Source: Mimachlamys varia (lineage: Eukaryota > Mollusca > Bivalvia > Pectinida > Pectinidae). Taken from it: a stretch of DNA of 64,000 nucleotides. The notes below the pieces were generated by a model, which saw only the letters and a program-made list of their open reading frames with translations, was not told the DNA's origin and searched no databases. Below are positions 1 to 13,352 of the stretch, piece after piece; the stretch's first letter is position 1; each line of letters opens with the position of its first letter. The DNA is taken from assembly GCA_947623455.1 (NCBI GenBank), contig OX392527.1:52496401-52560400 (forward strand). The letters run 5' to 3'. The position numbers and the translations under genes were made by a program.

Positions 1-3000
1 GTCCTCCAATAGTCCCCGTTATCAGTGGAACTGTACATTATTGTGGTCATCCAATAGTTCCCGTTATCGGTAGTACTGTACAATTATTGTGGTCCTCCAA
101 TAGTCCCCGTTATCGGTGGTACTGTACATTATTGTGGTCCTCCAATAGTCCCCGTTATCGGTGGTACTGTACATTATTATGGACCTCAAATAGTCCCCGT
201 TATCAGTGGAACTGTACATTATTGTGGTCCTCCAATAGTTCCCGTTATCGGTAGTACTGTACAATTATTGTGGTCCTCCAATAGTCCCCGTTATCGGTAG
301 TACTGTACAATTATTGTGGTCCTCCAATAGTCCCCGTTATCGGTGGTACTGTACATTATTGTGGTCCTCCAATAGTCCCCGTTATCGGTGGTACTGTACC
401 ATTATTGTGGTCCTCCAATAGTCCCCGTTATCGGTGGTACTGTACATTATTGTGGTCCTCCAATAGTCCCCGTTATCGGTGGTACTGTACCATTATTGTG
501 GTCCTCCAATAGTCCCCGTTATTGGTTGTACTGTACCATTATTGTGGTCCTCCAATACTCCCCGTTATCGGTGGTACTGTACACTATTGTGGTCCTCCAA
601 TAGTCCCCGTTATCGGTGGTACTGTACATTATTGTGGTCCTCCAATAGTCTCCGTTATCGGTGGTACTGTACATTATTGTGGTCCTCCAATAGTCCCCGT
701 TATCGGTAGTACTGTACATTATTGTGGTCCTCCAATAGTCCCCGTTATCGGTGGTACTGTACATTATTTCGGTCCTCCAATAGTCTCCGTTATCGGTGGT
801 ACTGTACATTATTGTGGTCCTCCAATAGCCACCGTTATCAGTGGTACTGTACATTATTGTGGTCCTCCAATAGTCCCCGTTATCAGTGGTACCGTTCATT
901 ATTGTGGACCTCCAATAGTCCCCGTTATCAGTGGTACTGTACATTAATGTGGTCCTCCAATAGTCCCCGTTATCAGTGGTACCGTACATTATTGTGGACC
1001 TCCAATACTCCCCGTTATCGGTGGTACTGTACATTAATGTGGTCATCCAATAGTCCCCGTTATCGGTGGTACTGTACATTATTGTGGACCTCCAATAGTC
1101 CCCGTTATCGGTGGTACTGTACATTAATGTGGTCATTCAATACTCCCCGTTATCGGTGGTACTGTACATTAATGTGGTCATCCAATAGTCCCCGTTATCG
1201 GTGGTACTGTACATTAATGTGGTCATTCAATACTCCCCGTTATCGGTGGTACTGTACATTAATGTGGTCATCCAATAGTCCCCGTTATCGGTAGTACTGT
1301 GCATTATTGTGGACCTCCAATAATCCCCGTTGTCGGTGGTACTGTACATTATTTTAAACCTCCAATAGTCCCCGTTATCAGTGGTACCGTACATTATTGT
1401 GGTCCTCCAATAGTCCCCGTTATCGATAGTACTGTACATTATTGTTGTTCTCCAATAGTCCCCGTTATCGATAGTACTGTACATTATTGTTGTTCTCCAA
1501 TAGTCCCCGTTATCAGTGGTACTGTACATTATTGTGGTCCTCCAATAGTCCCCGTTATCGGTGGTACTGTACATTATTGTGGTCCTCCAATAGTCCCCGT
1601 TATCAGTGGTACTGTACATTATTGTGGTCCTCCAATAGTCCCCGTTATCGGTGGTACTGTACAATATTGTGGACCTCCAATAGTCCCCGTTATCAGTGGT
1701 ACTGTACATTATTGTGGTCCTCCAATAGTCCCCGTTATCGGTGGTACTGTACATTATTGTGGTCCTCCAATAGTCCCCGTTATCAGTGGTACTGTACGTT
1801 ATTGTGGACCTCCAATAGTCCCCGTTATCGGTGGTACTGTACATTATTATGGACCTCAAATAGTCCCCGTTATCAGTGGAACTGTACATTATTGTGGACC
1901 TCCAATACTCCCCGTTATCGGTGGTACTGTACACTATTGTGGTCCTCCAATAGTCCCCGTTATCGGTGGTACTGTACACTATTGTGGTCCTCCAATAGTC
2001 CCCGTTATTGGTTGTACTGTACCATTATTGTGGACCTCCAATACTCCCCGTTATCAGTGGTACTGTACACTATTGTGGTCCTCCAATAGTCCCCGTTATC
2101 GGTGGTACTGTGCATTTTTGTGGTCCTCCAATAGTCCCCGTTATCGGTGATACTGTACATTATTGTGGTCGTCCAATACTCCCCGTTTTCAGTGGTACTG
2201 TATATTATTGTGGACCTCCAATAGTCCCCGTTGTCGGTGGTACTGTTCATTATGGTGGTCCTCCAATAGTCCCCGTTATCGGTGGTGCTGTACATTATTG
2301 TGGTCCTCCAATAGTCCCCGTTATCGGTGGTACTGTACATTATTGTGGTCCTCCAATAGTCCCCGTTATCGGTGGTACTGTACATTATTGTGGTCCTCCA
2401 ATAGTCCCCGTTATCGGTGGTACTGTACATTATTGTGGTCCTCCAATAGTCCCCGTTATCGGTGGTACTGTACATTATTGTGGTCCTCCAATAGTCCCCG
2501 TTATCGGTGGTACTGTACATTATTGTGGTCCTTCAATAGTCCCCGTTATCGGTGGTACTGTACATTATTGTGGACCTCCAATACTCTCCGTTATCAGTGG
2601 TACTGTACATTATTGTGGTCCTCCAATAGTCCCCGTTATCAGTGGTACTGTACATTATTGTGGACCTCCAATACTCTCCGTTATCAGTGGTACTGTACAT
2701 TATTGTGGTCCTCCAATAGTTCCCGTTATCGGTAGTACTGTACATTATTGTGGTCCTCCAATAGTCCCCGTTATCGGTAGTACTGTACATTATTGTGGTC
2801 CTTCAATAGTCCCCGTTATCGGTGGTACTGTACATTATTGTGGTCCTCCAATAGTCCCCGTTATCGGTAGTACTGTACATTATTGTGGTCCTTCAATAGT
2901 CCCCGTTATCGGTGGTACTGTACGTTATTGTGGTCCTCCAACAGTCCCCGTTATCGGTGGTACTGTACATTATTGTGGTCCTCCAATAGTTCCCGTTATC

Positions 3001-5210
3001 GGTGGTACTGTACATTATTGTGGTCCTCCAATAGTCCCCGTTATCGGTGGTACTGTACATTAATGTGGTCCTCCAATAGTCCACGTTATCGGTAGTACTG
3101 TACATTATTGTGGTCCTTCAATAGTCCCCGTTATCGGTGGTACTGTACGTTATTGTGGTCCTCCAACAGTCCCCGTTATCGGTTGTACTGTACATTATTG
3201 TGGTCCTCCAATAGTCCCCGTTATCGGTGGTACCGTACATTATTGTGGACATCCAATAGTCCCCGTTATCGGTGGTACTGTACATTATTGTGGTCCATCA
3301 ATAGTCCCCGTTATCGGTGGTACCGTACATTATTGTGGACATCCAATAGTCCCCGTTATCGGTGGTACTGTACATTATTGTGGTCCTCCAATAGTCCCCG
3401 TTATCGGTGGTACTGTACATTATTGTGGTCCTCCAATAGTCCCCGTTATCGGTGGTACCGTACATTATTGTGGACATCCAATAGTCCCCGTTATCGGTGG
3501 TACTGTACATTATTGTGGTCCTTCAATAGTCCCCGTTATCGGTGGTACTGTACATTATTGCTGTCCTCCAATAGTCCCCGTTATCGGTGGTACTGTACAT
3601 TATTGCTGTCCTCCAATAGTCCCCGTTATCGGTGGTACTGTACATTATTGCTGTCATCCAATAGTCCCCGTTATCGGTGGTACTGTACATTATTGTGGAC
3701 CTCCAATAGTCCCCGTTATCAGTGGTACTGTACATTATTGTTGTCCTCCAATAGTCCCCGTTATCGGTGGTACTCTACATTATTGCTGTCCTCCAATAGT
3801 CCCCGTTATCAGTGGTACTGTACATTATTGTGGTCCTCCAATAGTCCCCGTTATCAGTGGTACTGTACATTGTTGTGGACCTCCAATAGTCCCCGTTATC
3901 GGTGGTACTGTACATTATTGTGGTCCTCCAATAGTCCCCGTTATCGGTGGTACTCTACATTATTGTGGTCCTCCAATAGTTCCCGTTATCGGTAGTACTG
4001 TACATTATTGTGGTCCTCCAATAGTCCCCGTTATCGGTGGTACTGTACATTATTGTGGTCCTCCAATAGTCCCCGTTATCGGTGGTACTGTACATTATTG
4101 TGGTCCTCCAATAGTCCCCGTTATCAGTGGTACTGTACATTATTGTGGTCCTCCAATAGTCCCCGTTATCAGTGGTACTGTACATTATTGTGGTCCTCCA
4201 ATAGTCCCCGTTATCAGTGGTACTGTACATTATTGTGGTCCTCCAATAGTCCCCGTTATCAGTGGTACTGTACATTATTGTGGTCCTCCAATAGTCCCCG
4301 TTATCGGTGGTACTGTACGTTATTGTGGACCTCCAATAGTCCCCGTTATCGGTGGTACTGTACATTATTGTGGTCCTCCAATAGTCCCCGTTATCGGTGG
4401 TACTGTACATTATTGTTGTCCTCCAATAGTCCCCGTTATCAGTGGTACTGTACATTATTGTGGTCCTCCAATACTCCCCGTTATCGGTGGTACTGTACAT
4501 TATTGTTGTCCTCCAATAGTCCCCGTTATCAGTGGTACTGTACATTATTGTGGTCCTCCAATAGTCCCCGTTATCGGTGGTACTGTACATTATTGTGGTC
4601 CTCCAATAGTCCCCGTTATCAGTGGTACTGTACGTTATTGTGGTCCTCCAATAGTCCCCGTTATCAGTGGTACTGTACATTGTTGTGGTCCTCCAATAGT
4701 CCCCGTTATCAGTGGTACTCTACATTATTGTGGTCCTCCAATAGTCCCCGTTATCAGTGGTACTGTACATTATTGTGGTCCTCCAATAGTCCCCGTTATC
4801 AGTGGTACTGTACATTGTTGTGGTCCTCCAATAGTCCCCGTTATCGGTGGTACTGTACATTATTTTGGTCCTCCAATAGTCCCCGTTATCGGTGGTACTG
4901 TATCATTATTGTGGTCCTCCAATAGTCCCCGTTATCGGTGGTACTGTACGTTATTGTGGTCCTCCAATAGTCCCCGTTATCGGTGGTACTGTACATTGTT
5001 GTGGTCCTCCAATAGTCCCCGTTATCAGTGGTACTGTACATCATTGTGGTCCTCCAATAGTCCCCGTTATCAGTGGTACTGTACATTATTGTGGTCCTCC
5101 AATAGTCCCCGTTATCGGTGGTACTGTACATTATTGTGGTCCTCCAATAGTCCCCGTTATCGGTGGTACTGTATCATTATTGTGGTCCTCCAATAGTCCC
5201 CGTTATCGGT
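1..5210. repeat. 45-bp satellite (megasatellite) array, about 115 copies, open at the left edge
   Basis: A 45-bp unit, with the core CCAATAGTCCCCGTTATC, repeats head to tail from the first base of the window to about 5,210, so the array is truncated by the window edge. Some units are 46 bp, where one base is inserted in the GTAC-ATTATTG part (for example near 520 and 4,900). Variant units recur in blocks: the unit with CCAACAGT occurs at 2,941 and 3,166, exactly five units (225 bp) apart, which indicates local block duplication. Because 45 is divisible by three, long open frames exist on both strands, encoding 15-residue repeats on each. They are interrupted by TAA or TGA variants and by the 46-bp units, so I do not call them genes. 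Confidence 0.97.
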
Positions 5211-5228
5211 TGTTTGGCAACTTTAAAA

Positions 5229-5254
5229 GAATCTTAACCCTAGGGTTAAGATTC
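5229..5254. repeat. perfect 26-bp palindrome at the satellite edge
   Basis: Thirteen bases are followed at once by their exact reverse complement, with no spacer, about 20 bp after the last satellite unit. The centre reads AACCCTAGGGTT, two telomere-like hexamers head to head. Confidence 0.9.
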
Positions 5255-5365
5255 CCCCGTTTCACCCCTTAGACAGAGAATGATGCTTTTATTCCCGTTT
5301 CCCTGCACCTGGTAACCTATTTTCTTCTAAAAGAACGTCTGCTCGCGCCACGTGACGTCGTTAAC

Positions 5366-6600
5366 CGAATAGTGCCCGCTCAACCGTGCACTATCAAATT
5401 TGGCGCGATGTTCAACGTGGATCTATTATGACGTCACTATTAAGTTTCGTCACTATAGCGTCATGCTATTATTCTGCTAGAAAATGGCTGCCTCTGGAAA
5501 CGACCCGAAGCTGGCCGTGGTATAGCACAACAAAACGAGACGTTTTGTATACGAATGTATTTAAGCGGAAGGGTGATGTACTAAACCCAACATGGCCCTG
5601 TTGAATGGGCACTATTGCCTCTTAGTACATCACGTGATTGAATACTGCCTTCCTATTGGCTACACACATGAGTACTATGAAGCGATAGTGCCCGCTCACA
5701 CGGGCACTATCAAATTTGGCGCGATGGTCAACGTGAATCTATTATGACGTCACTATTGCGTTACGTCACTATTACGTCCTGCCGCTGTTCTGCTTGAAAA
5801 TGGCTGACTCTGGAAACGACCAAAAGCTGGCAATAGTCTATCACATTAGAAAGTGTTTTGCTGTATATATATGTATCTTAATTATAGGGTGATGTACTAA
5901 ACCCATTATGGCCCTGTTGAGACGGCACTATTGCCTTATAGTATGGTCTCGTGATGAGATAGTGCCCTCGCCTTCGGCTCAGGCACTATCCCATCCCTCG
6001 ACCTTACTATGAGGCAATAGTGCCCTCTCAAGAGGGCCATAATAGATAAATAATATTGTCTCGTGATGAGAAAGTGCCCTCGCCTTCGGCTCAGGCACTA
6101 TTCCATCCCTCGACAATACTATGAGGCAGTTGTGCCCTCTCAACAGGGCCATAATCGATAACTAGTACTTCACGTGACTGAATACTGCTTTCCCATTGGC
6201 TACACACATGGATACTATGTAGCGATAGTGCCCGCTAACCCGGACACAATCAGATTTGGCGCGATATTCAACGTGAATCCATTATGACGACACCATTAAG
6301 CTACGTCACTATGTTGGGAGAGCACGATTATTGGCGCAAAAATAGACATGGATCATGAGTTGCTTGAAAATGGCTGACTTTGGAATCGGCCATAAGCTGG
6401 TCATGGTTTATCACAATGAAACAAGTTCTGGTGTATATTTAAGCTGAAGGTTGATGTACTAAACCCATTATGGCCCTGTTGAGAGGGCACTATTGCCTTA
6501 TAGTATTGCCTTCGACTCAGGCACTATTCCATCACTCGACAATACTATGAGGCAATAGTGCCCTCTGAACAGGGCCATAATAGATAAATAGAATCCCAGC
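5366..6600. repeat. cluster of three related foldback (MITE-like) repeats
   Basis: Three related units start at about 5,366, 5,682 and 6,222, each with the block ATAGTGCCCGCT, then TTTGGCGCGAT, TATGACGTCACTATT and a shared stretch reading AAAATGGCTG. Units two and three contain long inverted arms built on ATGGCCCTGTTGAGA and GGGCACTATTGCC (5,908-5,946 against 6,005-6,044; 6,468-6,506 against 6,541-6,582). A perfect small hairpin with an 11-bp stem lies at 5,684-5,711. The open frame at 5,386-5,604 lies wholly inside the repeat and is not called a gene. No transposase is visible, so these are non-autonomous elements. Confidence 0.85.
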
Positions 6601-8600
6601 AAAAGTGATCCGCGTGAGAACATAGTCTGTCAAATAAACACATAAATAAAAACTAAACTTGAGAATAGAAACACCATTGCAAGCCTAAATGCGCATATTA
6701 ATCAATATCTTTGTTTGCATTTTTTTGTCACATCATTTTAAGGTTCATGGTATTCCTTCGCACATATCTTCCGCATTTTTACATTTGTTACAGCTATATC
6801 GAAATCGATGACTGTAAACAACAATTCCAAGATATGGTCTGTAGTTGACTTTTTAGATTAAGAAATATTAGGTTGCCTCGCGATGAGAAAAATGTTCTTG
6901 CGACAAAACCTAAAAATACAATGTAATTATCTATAAAATTAATATTATCTATGTCATTTTTCAACATTTAGGGGGCGAATAGGGGAAACAGTTTCCCCAT
7001 CCTCCTGACTGACTGCAGTATTGAAGTGAGACTAGGTGAAGTGTCTCGACATTATTTGATTGCTGAATCTACTGCTTCGACAGACTGTTGTTCAGCGAGT
7101 TGTTTACGACAAATCGACGACTTACACTCTTTGTTTGACAAAGGAACAAACGTCTTTGAAAGATCGAAAAATATATTTTCAAACCCTGTATGTGTTCTAA
7201 ACAATATAACCTGTATCATACGGTTTGATGTATTTCAAGAAGAAAGTCACTCTATATGACTAGCTTTTGTTTCATCTTTTATACATGTATTTCAATTTGC
7301 CAACGCCCCTGGAGAATATGTGCCGATCAAATAGCATAACTTGGCTGATTATATAAGAAATATTAAGCAACCAATGCTTATCTGACGATTGGATAAATTA
7401 CTTTTTCATTTTCTAAAGGCATTAGAGTTTTGCATAAAATAGTGTCATATGTTGACAATTGAAAAGGATCATAAATGAAACGACACTTGTAATTTTTGTC
7501 ATCCTACTATTGAACATTAATCAAAGGCGAAGAATCAATTTCCCAATCTCATTAGTACCAATACACGGAGCAGGTAGACGCCACGTTGATACAAACACAA
7601 CGCAATATAGATAATGAGTCTGGACTTACGTCAATACAGGTTTCATAACAATACCCGGGGTCAACATCCTGGAGAACTAACAGACATTGAACAACACTTC
7701 CGAGACGTCTCGTCTTGTATTTCATAATTTTTAGATCAATTTGTAAAAGAATAGGTATGACAGCGACCTAGGGATCGGGTGTGAGTAATGGCCTATTTGA
7801 TTGAACAGCGAATAATCATATTTGATCTTAAATGCATCAATTACATGTCAAACACCTTGTTAGTGATGGGTGTGTCCGTATTAGGAATATTTTGACACAT
7901 CAGATATGGTTTAAAATGCGGGTAGTATTTCAGAAAAAAAAAATACAAATGTTCAAGCATAAAATGATGTTGAAGAATAAAGATACAACTGAAGATATGA
8001 TGACATGTATAATCCTAAATCACGTTCCTGCATGTGCTTGATAGATTGTTGTCACACAGGACTATGATAGAGCTTACACTGAAAACGACTAATACATGCT
8101 CAATTAAAAAGATAAAATATTATTTTTAAAAACAGTTAATTAATACAAGAATATTTTCAAATATGTCTTTAAAGAGTAAAGGGTGTGTCTGTATTTGTGA
8201 ACAATGACGCAAATGAAATTTTAAGGATAATTTCCCCAATGTAGGTGGTGTTTTTAACATAATAATGTACTTAGTACACAGTGTAAAAGTTCTTTTGAGT
8301 TTCGTATCGAAAGTTGATCCTCTGTAAGGTTATATTCGAGATTCATTAACATTTCCTATTTTTGGGTTTAAAAAGTATTTTTTATCAATTATTTATAAAG
8401 CATAGGTGTATACAACATATCAATATATTGGATCTGGCATCAACAGTTCACGTATTATAAGCCATCTTCCAAAAAATTAAACAAACACACTAAATAGATC
8501 AATATACATGTTTAATTGCAGTATTCAGTATGATACACATATACATTTAAAAAGAAATCATAATAAGTTAATCAATATTTAAAAATAACAAAATGTACAA
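6601..8600. other. no gene recognised
   Basis: AT-rich sequence. Short open frames (7,026-7,259 and 7,832-8,041) have no recognisable domain, no flanking splice pattern I can defend and no hydrophobic leader. I see nothing else in it. Confidence 0.5.
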
Positions 8601-8624
8601 AATCATATGACACATGCACCTTTC

Positions 8625-8715
8625 TATCTGGAGTTCGGGTCCTAACAGAACGAAATAGATGTATGGTGCATTTTAATTCATTTTTTGGCCTGACTGTATC
8701 TTATTCTAAATCATA
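8625..8715 (+). ncRNA. decayed hammerhead ribozyme relic of the retrozyme-like family
   Basis: The stretch GGGTCCTAACAGAACGAAAT resembles ribozyme stem II plus GAAA. It is followed by GTATGGTGCA and then by the same flank seen after the cleavage site in the other copies (TTTTAATTCATTTTTT, then a diverged ACTGTATCT-TATTCTAAAT). The CUGANGA box is lost, so this copy should be inactive. It is in + orientation, opposite to most copies in the window. Confidence 0.55.
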
Positions 8716-9285
8716 AAAATGCCGTTCTCGTGTTTGCCCTTTGATAAATCTTTAGCAAACGTTCAACATATTTATCGTCAATAACGGTGTAAACTTTTGC
8801 ATAACTTACACTCAACTAAAACAATAACAAACGCATATACCCCCTTAAGGAGTTTTCTACAGCAATATGTATGATTTGTTCTAATTGGATACCGTAAACC
8901 CGGAAAAGCTTGCCCTCGTTTATTTTTCGCCCTTTTCGCCTAACAATGGAGGGCGAATATTTTCCTGAACATAAGCTTGTGTCTCGTATTACATAATTAT
9001 ATATTAAGTTGTTCCATATTTGACAGGGTAAATTCAAGACAGGGCGAATTTCAATCTTTTCATGAGAGAGCGAAATTTAGAGTTTACCTATGTAAGAAAG
9101 CCGTATAAAAAACATTATCGTACATAGAAATTCATGCGACGGGACGTCACAATGTCTCAACAATGACGTGACGTCACGAATACGGTACAATCTGATGCAG
9201 AAACGAGAAAAATGCGACGTGGTAAAAAAAAAACCCTCTATCAATATTAATTTTTCTGCGCAGTCACTTTACCTTAATCCTTGTG

Positions 9286-9741
9286 TGCCATGAACGTTGA
9301 TGTGTTTGTATTCTTACTTGTTATGACGGATAATACTGCTTCAGCTCCCGTGTCAATGAATGTTGATGTTTTTGTATTCCTACTTGTTTAGATGGATAAT
9401 GCTGCTTCAGCTCCCGTGCCATGAACGTTGATGTTTTTGTATTCCTACTTGTTATGACGGATAATACTGCTTCAGCTCCCGTGCCATGTACGTTGATGTT
9501 TTTGTATTCTTACTTGTTATGACGGATAATACTGCTTCAGCTCCCGTGCCATGTACGTTGATGTTTTTGTATTCTTACTTGTTATGACGGATAATACTGC
9601 TTCAGCTCCCGTGCCATGAACGTTGATGTTTTTGTATTCCTACTTGTTATGACGGATAATGCTGCTTCAGCTTCCGTGCCATGAATGTTGAGGTTTTTGT
9701 ATTCTTACTTGTTATGATGGATAATGCTGCTTCAGCTCCCA
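9286..9741. repeat. 65-bp tandem repeat, seven copies
   Basis: The marker TGCCATGAACGTTGATG recurs at 9,286, 9,351, 9,416, 9,482, 9,547, 9,612 and 9,677, giving a constant 65-bp period. Copies differ at few positions. The period is not divisible by three and no frame stays open across it. Confidence 0.95.
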
Positions 9742-9779
9742 CATTGAGGACGTGACATTTATTTAGAGGTGACCTAGAT

Positions 9780-9960
9780 TACCATTTCTGGTGTCGTCGA
9801 CCAAGCAAACGACGCTTACCCTCCAAAACACATATTCTTGTTCTCTTGTACATTATGTTTGTTTTTTAAAGGTCTCGTGCCTATTTTTTCCTTTTTTCAT
9901 ATTTGGCACCTAGCTAATCGATTCGGAGTTCAAATTATGGTTTTATTGAACGCTTCAGTA
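9780..9960 (+). mobile_element. degenerate Penelope-like element 3' end fragment
   Basis: Reads GGTGTCGTCGACCAAGCAAACGAC, then CTTGTTCTCTTGTAC, CGATTCGGAGTTC and ends AACGCTTCAGTATT. These are the ordered landmarks of the family's 3' untranslated end, with insertions and many substitutions. It is older than the other copies. Confidence 0.5.
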
Positions 9961-11202
9961 TTTTTTAAAAGACCTTGATTCCTTTGAACCAAGCCTTTAT
10001 TATTGTGTTTTGTAAGGATTACTATGTATACTAATTTTACTTATCATATAAACTGCTACCTTGACACACTTACGTTACAAAATTGTGTTTCCGATTGCGA
10101 AGTATATTATTAATACATTTTCTTTATTCCCTTTATTTAATCAAAGTCTTGTCGAATAACCAACTTTTGAAATCTGGCTATAAACTATTTCACAATTAAG
10201 ACGAAAGATGATACCTACTATTATAGTAGATACGCAATACTGGTACATGTAATTTATATAATGATAGATATCATAAACTTCATTGCTTTTGATGTTATCA
10301 ATGTATTGAAAAATTAAACAATTTAATGTATTGCATTTAAATGTAGCCTAAATAAGTCTGTTATGGCTAATATCCGTATATGCCGTTCATCTGTATGACG
10401 TACATTACGGGGACTCTTTAATGTACGTTTACCTATGTCTTTTAAAATTATGTCAAGATAAAGGTATCTTTATGAATATTTTTTTTAATAACCGGCTCTA
10501 CTTTTTCTTATTGAATTTTTCTTCCCAAAATGTAAGCAATGAAAGTCCATCAAAATAAGTTTATTGCAAATCCGTGACTTATTATAAGAAATGAAACAAC
10601 GGGCAAATATTTGCGGTTCTAAACATGATGCTATGGTATTGTAAAGTAGACACCAGTCTTGTTAAAAAGCAATCCTAATGTGGCCAACATTAATGATCGT
10701 GCGTCATTCCTTTTTAAACGGAATGTTCTGTACACTATACAAATCAGACGGATCAGTTTATAGATTCAATACAGATAATAAAAGTAGAATGACGCTTCAT
10801 TCAGACCGATATACCCGTGTAATTGGAGTCGTCAAACATATGGAATATTTTTCATTGATATTACGACAGCAATATATATGCAGGAAATTATGGAGACAAG
10901 CGAAAATAACAAGACAATTACATGTACAATAGAGCTGCTGGACACGTTTTTTTATGAAAATGTCTTACTTTTGATTATATACATTGAAAATGAAATAAAT
11001 TTTGTACTATATCCATAGATAAAAGAACACATTTTGACTTTCAGAGAGTTCGCACTACATATTTATCCACACACTGGTATATTTCTAGGTCCCCGATGTT
11101 TGCCGTTACCTGTATGTCATGTTTTAATTCAATTATGCCATTAATTTATCATAGGACTAGAGCACCTCCTATTCTTGATTTGGACATTTATTTCTGAGAA
11201 AA
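9961..11202. other. no gene recognised
   Basis: AT-rich. An open frame at 10,678-10,932 (84 codons) has no recognisable motif and no convincing splice sites. I see nothing else. Confidence 0.5.
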
Positions 11203-11530
11203 CTGAAGCCTCAACAAAACCATAATCCGAACTCAAAATACATTAAATCATGGCAAAATTAACATAGGAAAGATTGACATAGAGACCCATGTTAAAGAAG
11301 AAGAGAATAAGACCAGGAGTATCTGAAGAGTACGCGTGTTCTGCTTCATTGACGACACCCATCATGTCAATCTTGGTCATACTCATAAACGTCCATCTTC
11401 ATATCACTTAAAGACACAAAATATTTCTCAATAAGACACAAATTTCGACCATAAAACTGCGACATGTAAACACCATAGATTGAAGAAGGTGGGATGTTAC
11501 TATGAAGAAATGGAAAGTTAACGATCGGAT
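11203..11530 (-). mobile_element. Penelope-like element 3' fragment, 5'-truncated
   Basis: On the minus strand the fragment runs from the end of the reverse transcriptase frame (complements of AAATGGAAAGTTAACGATCGG and GACATGTAAACACCATAG), through the block complementary to CGTCCATCTTCATATCACTT, to the family's 3' terminus near 11,203. The part around 11,385 is deleted relative to other copies. No intact frame remains. Confidence 0.75.
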
Positions 11531-13197
11531 ACCCTATTGTGGTTTAAGATACACCATAAACCATTTGTACTAATAGTAAACCAGGAAGTTAATAGGTTGA
11601 TAAATGCATAAAAATAACTAGAAAACAAAAAATCATTGTAATGATAATAATGATACGTGTATTAACATTCAACAATATTTAATCAAACTTAACGACCAAT
11701 GCGTTTATGAATAATTTCTTTGTTTTTGTTTTTGTTTTGTATTCAGCTTTGGCTCATTGACAGTTTGGCTTGGTCAATTTATGCAATCAATTAAACTATT
11801 TAAGAAGCAGAAGTTAGTGTATTAGCATTAAATAGTATAAATAAGATAACAATATAATTTGCTTTTTTAATTATGGGAATACGTATCCGATACATGTATA
11901 AACAGACGCTCTGTTTGGTTTATAATTCGTTCGCAACAATACATGTGACCTTCACATTGCAATCCGAAAGGCACGCGTTATCCTTCAAATACATGCAATA
12001 GTTACAACAAGAAGAGCTTTATTTTGTTTACAAATGCCTTCTTGTTCTGCGAATGACCTTCCCCGAACAATTAAATAGTCTCACATGAATGACTAATATT
12101 GGTAGGTTTTCTGCATGCGTGATCACGCGCATGCTGCTATGGTCTCGGTGGAATGGCCTTCATAAAGAATACAAACTGAACAGTACCGGTGCATATAGCA
12201 TTAAGTATCGGCTGAATGTCACAAATGAGCCTTATTTGTAAATGAAGCGTTATGGCGAACTGATGTGAAAGAAGGCATCAAACAAAAGCAAACACTTAGC
12301 AACGGCCATTCTTTGAAGACATTTTATGATGTGAAAGACATATGGTGATAACTTTCATATCAAGTTGCCATGGTAACTTGTTTATCCATTCCATCGTTTG
12401 AGGTCAGTTCTAACTTGTATAACTAGCATATCGTTTGATTGTGATCACGCGATTTGAACTTTCTAGAAGTACGTAGCTATGACCAAATAAGGATGTATTT
12501 GTGAGTGTTGAAGACAATGTCCAGAATTGTGTTCAAGGACAGGCTTATGTTTCCAAACATATCGTAAGTTAATTGGTTCTCCAAAGAACGGCTTAAGATC
12601 AGACTTCGTATCCATTAGCTTACTTTCAAACACAAGTTCAAACTCGACAAGATATTGCTAAATGATCATGATATAATTTTAATTCTTCAATAACTGCTAC
12701 TGGTTTTGTTTACATATTGTTAATACACGTATTTTCGCTACTGAATGTACTTAAGTTTTGAAAGAGAAACAATGAATTTCTATGGAAGTTATTCTTCAAA
12801 ATACCGTTTCCCATGTAAATCAAGTCCAAACTCAGTTGGGTGATTTCGTTTTTGTTTTGTTTTTTGTTTTGCAGTGGAGCAGCGCTCTGAATTTGGTATA
12901 GGTTCCACGCTGTAACAAATGATTAAGTACATCAACTTACCTTGTCTCCGGCACACATGTATATACAGACATGGAGGTATGTTTTAAATGACAATAGCTG
13001 TACGTTACTATAACTTTAAACTTAATCAAACTATATCATACTGAATGACGCAATCCTTGCCAACGAAAAGACAACAAGGCAAACCATAGGACACAAAAAC
13101 AAAAGAAAATACAGGAAAGGAAACTCATAGCAACAGGAAATGCAAACAACAAGAGCTGTAGGTGGTCTTTTGAATAGTTTATTTTACTTGATCTTAG
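11531..13197. other. no gene recognised
   Basis: AT-rich, with a T/G-rich low-complexity run near 12,845-12,875. No open frame with recognisable content and no repeat that I can match elsewhere in the window. Confidence 0.5.
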
Positions 13198-13352
13198 AAA
13201 TGATCAAGCAGAAGTCGCTTACTCTTCCGGAACACCTGGTTTTATTCTCTCGTCTCTTACATGTAAGGGGTTTCCATGTAAATATTTTCTTTGTTCAGAT
13301 TTGTCCCTTTAAAGTTCGGATTATGGTTTTGTTGACGCTTCAGTATTCTATG
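13198..13352 (+). mobile_element. Penelope-like element 3' end fragment
   Basis: Contains AAGCAGAAGTCGCTTACTC, TTCCGGAACACCTGG and the terminal block GTTGACGCTTCAGTATTCT. About 155 bp remain. The open frame 13,140-13,394 is simply read through this untranslated element end and is not a gene. Confidence 0.75.

Noticed and set aside
64..5272. Long open frames on both strands in the 45-bp satellite (15-residue repeats such as MYSTTDNGDYWRTTI)
   Set aside because: They are open only because 45 is a multiple of three. The commonest variants are silent in the minus frame, which is curious, but many units contain TGA or TAG in that frame and 46-bp units shift the register.
9286..9741. CRISPR-like spacing of repeats
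   Set aside because: A plain contiguous tandem array without unique spacers, in a eukaryotic genome.
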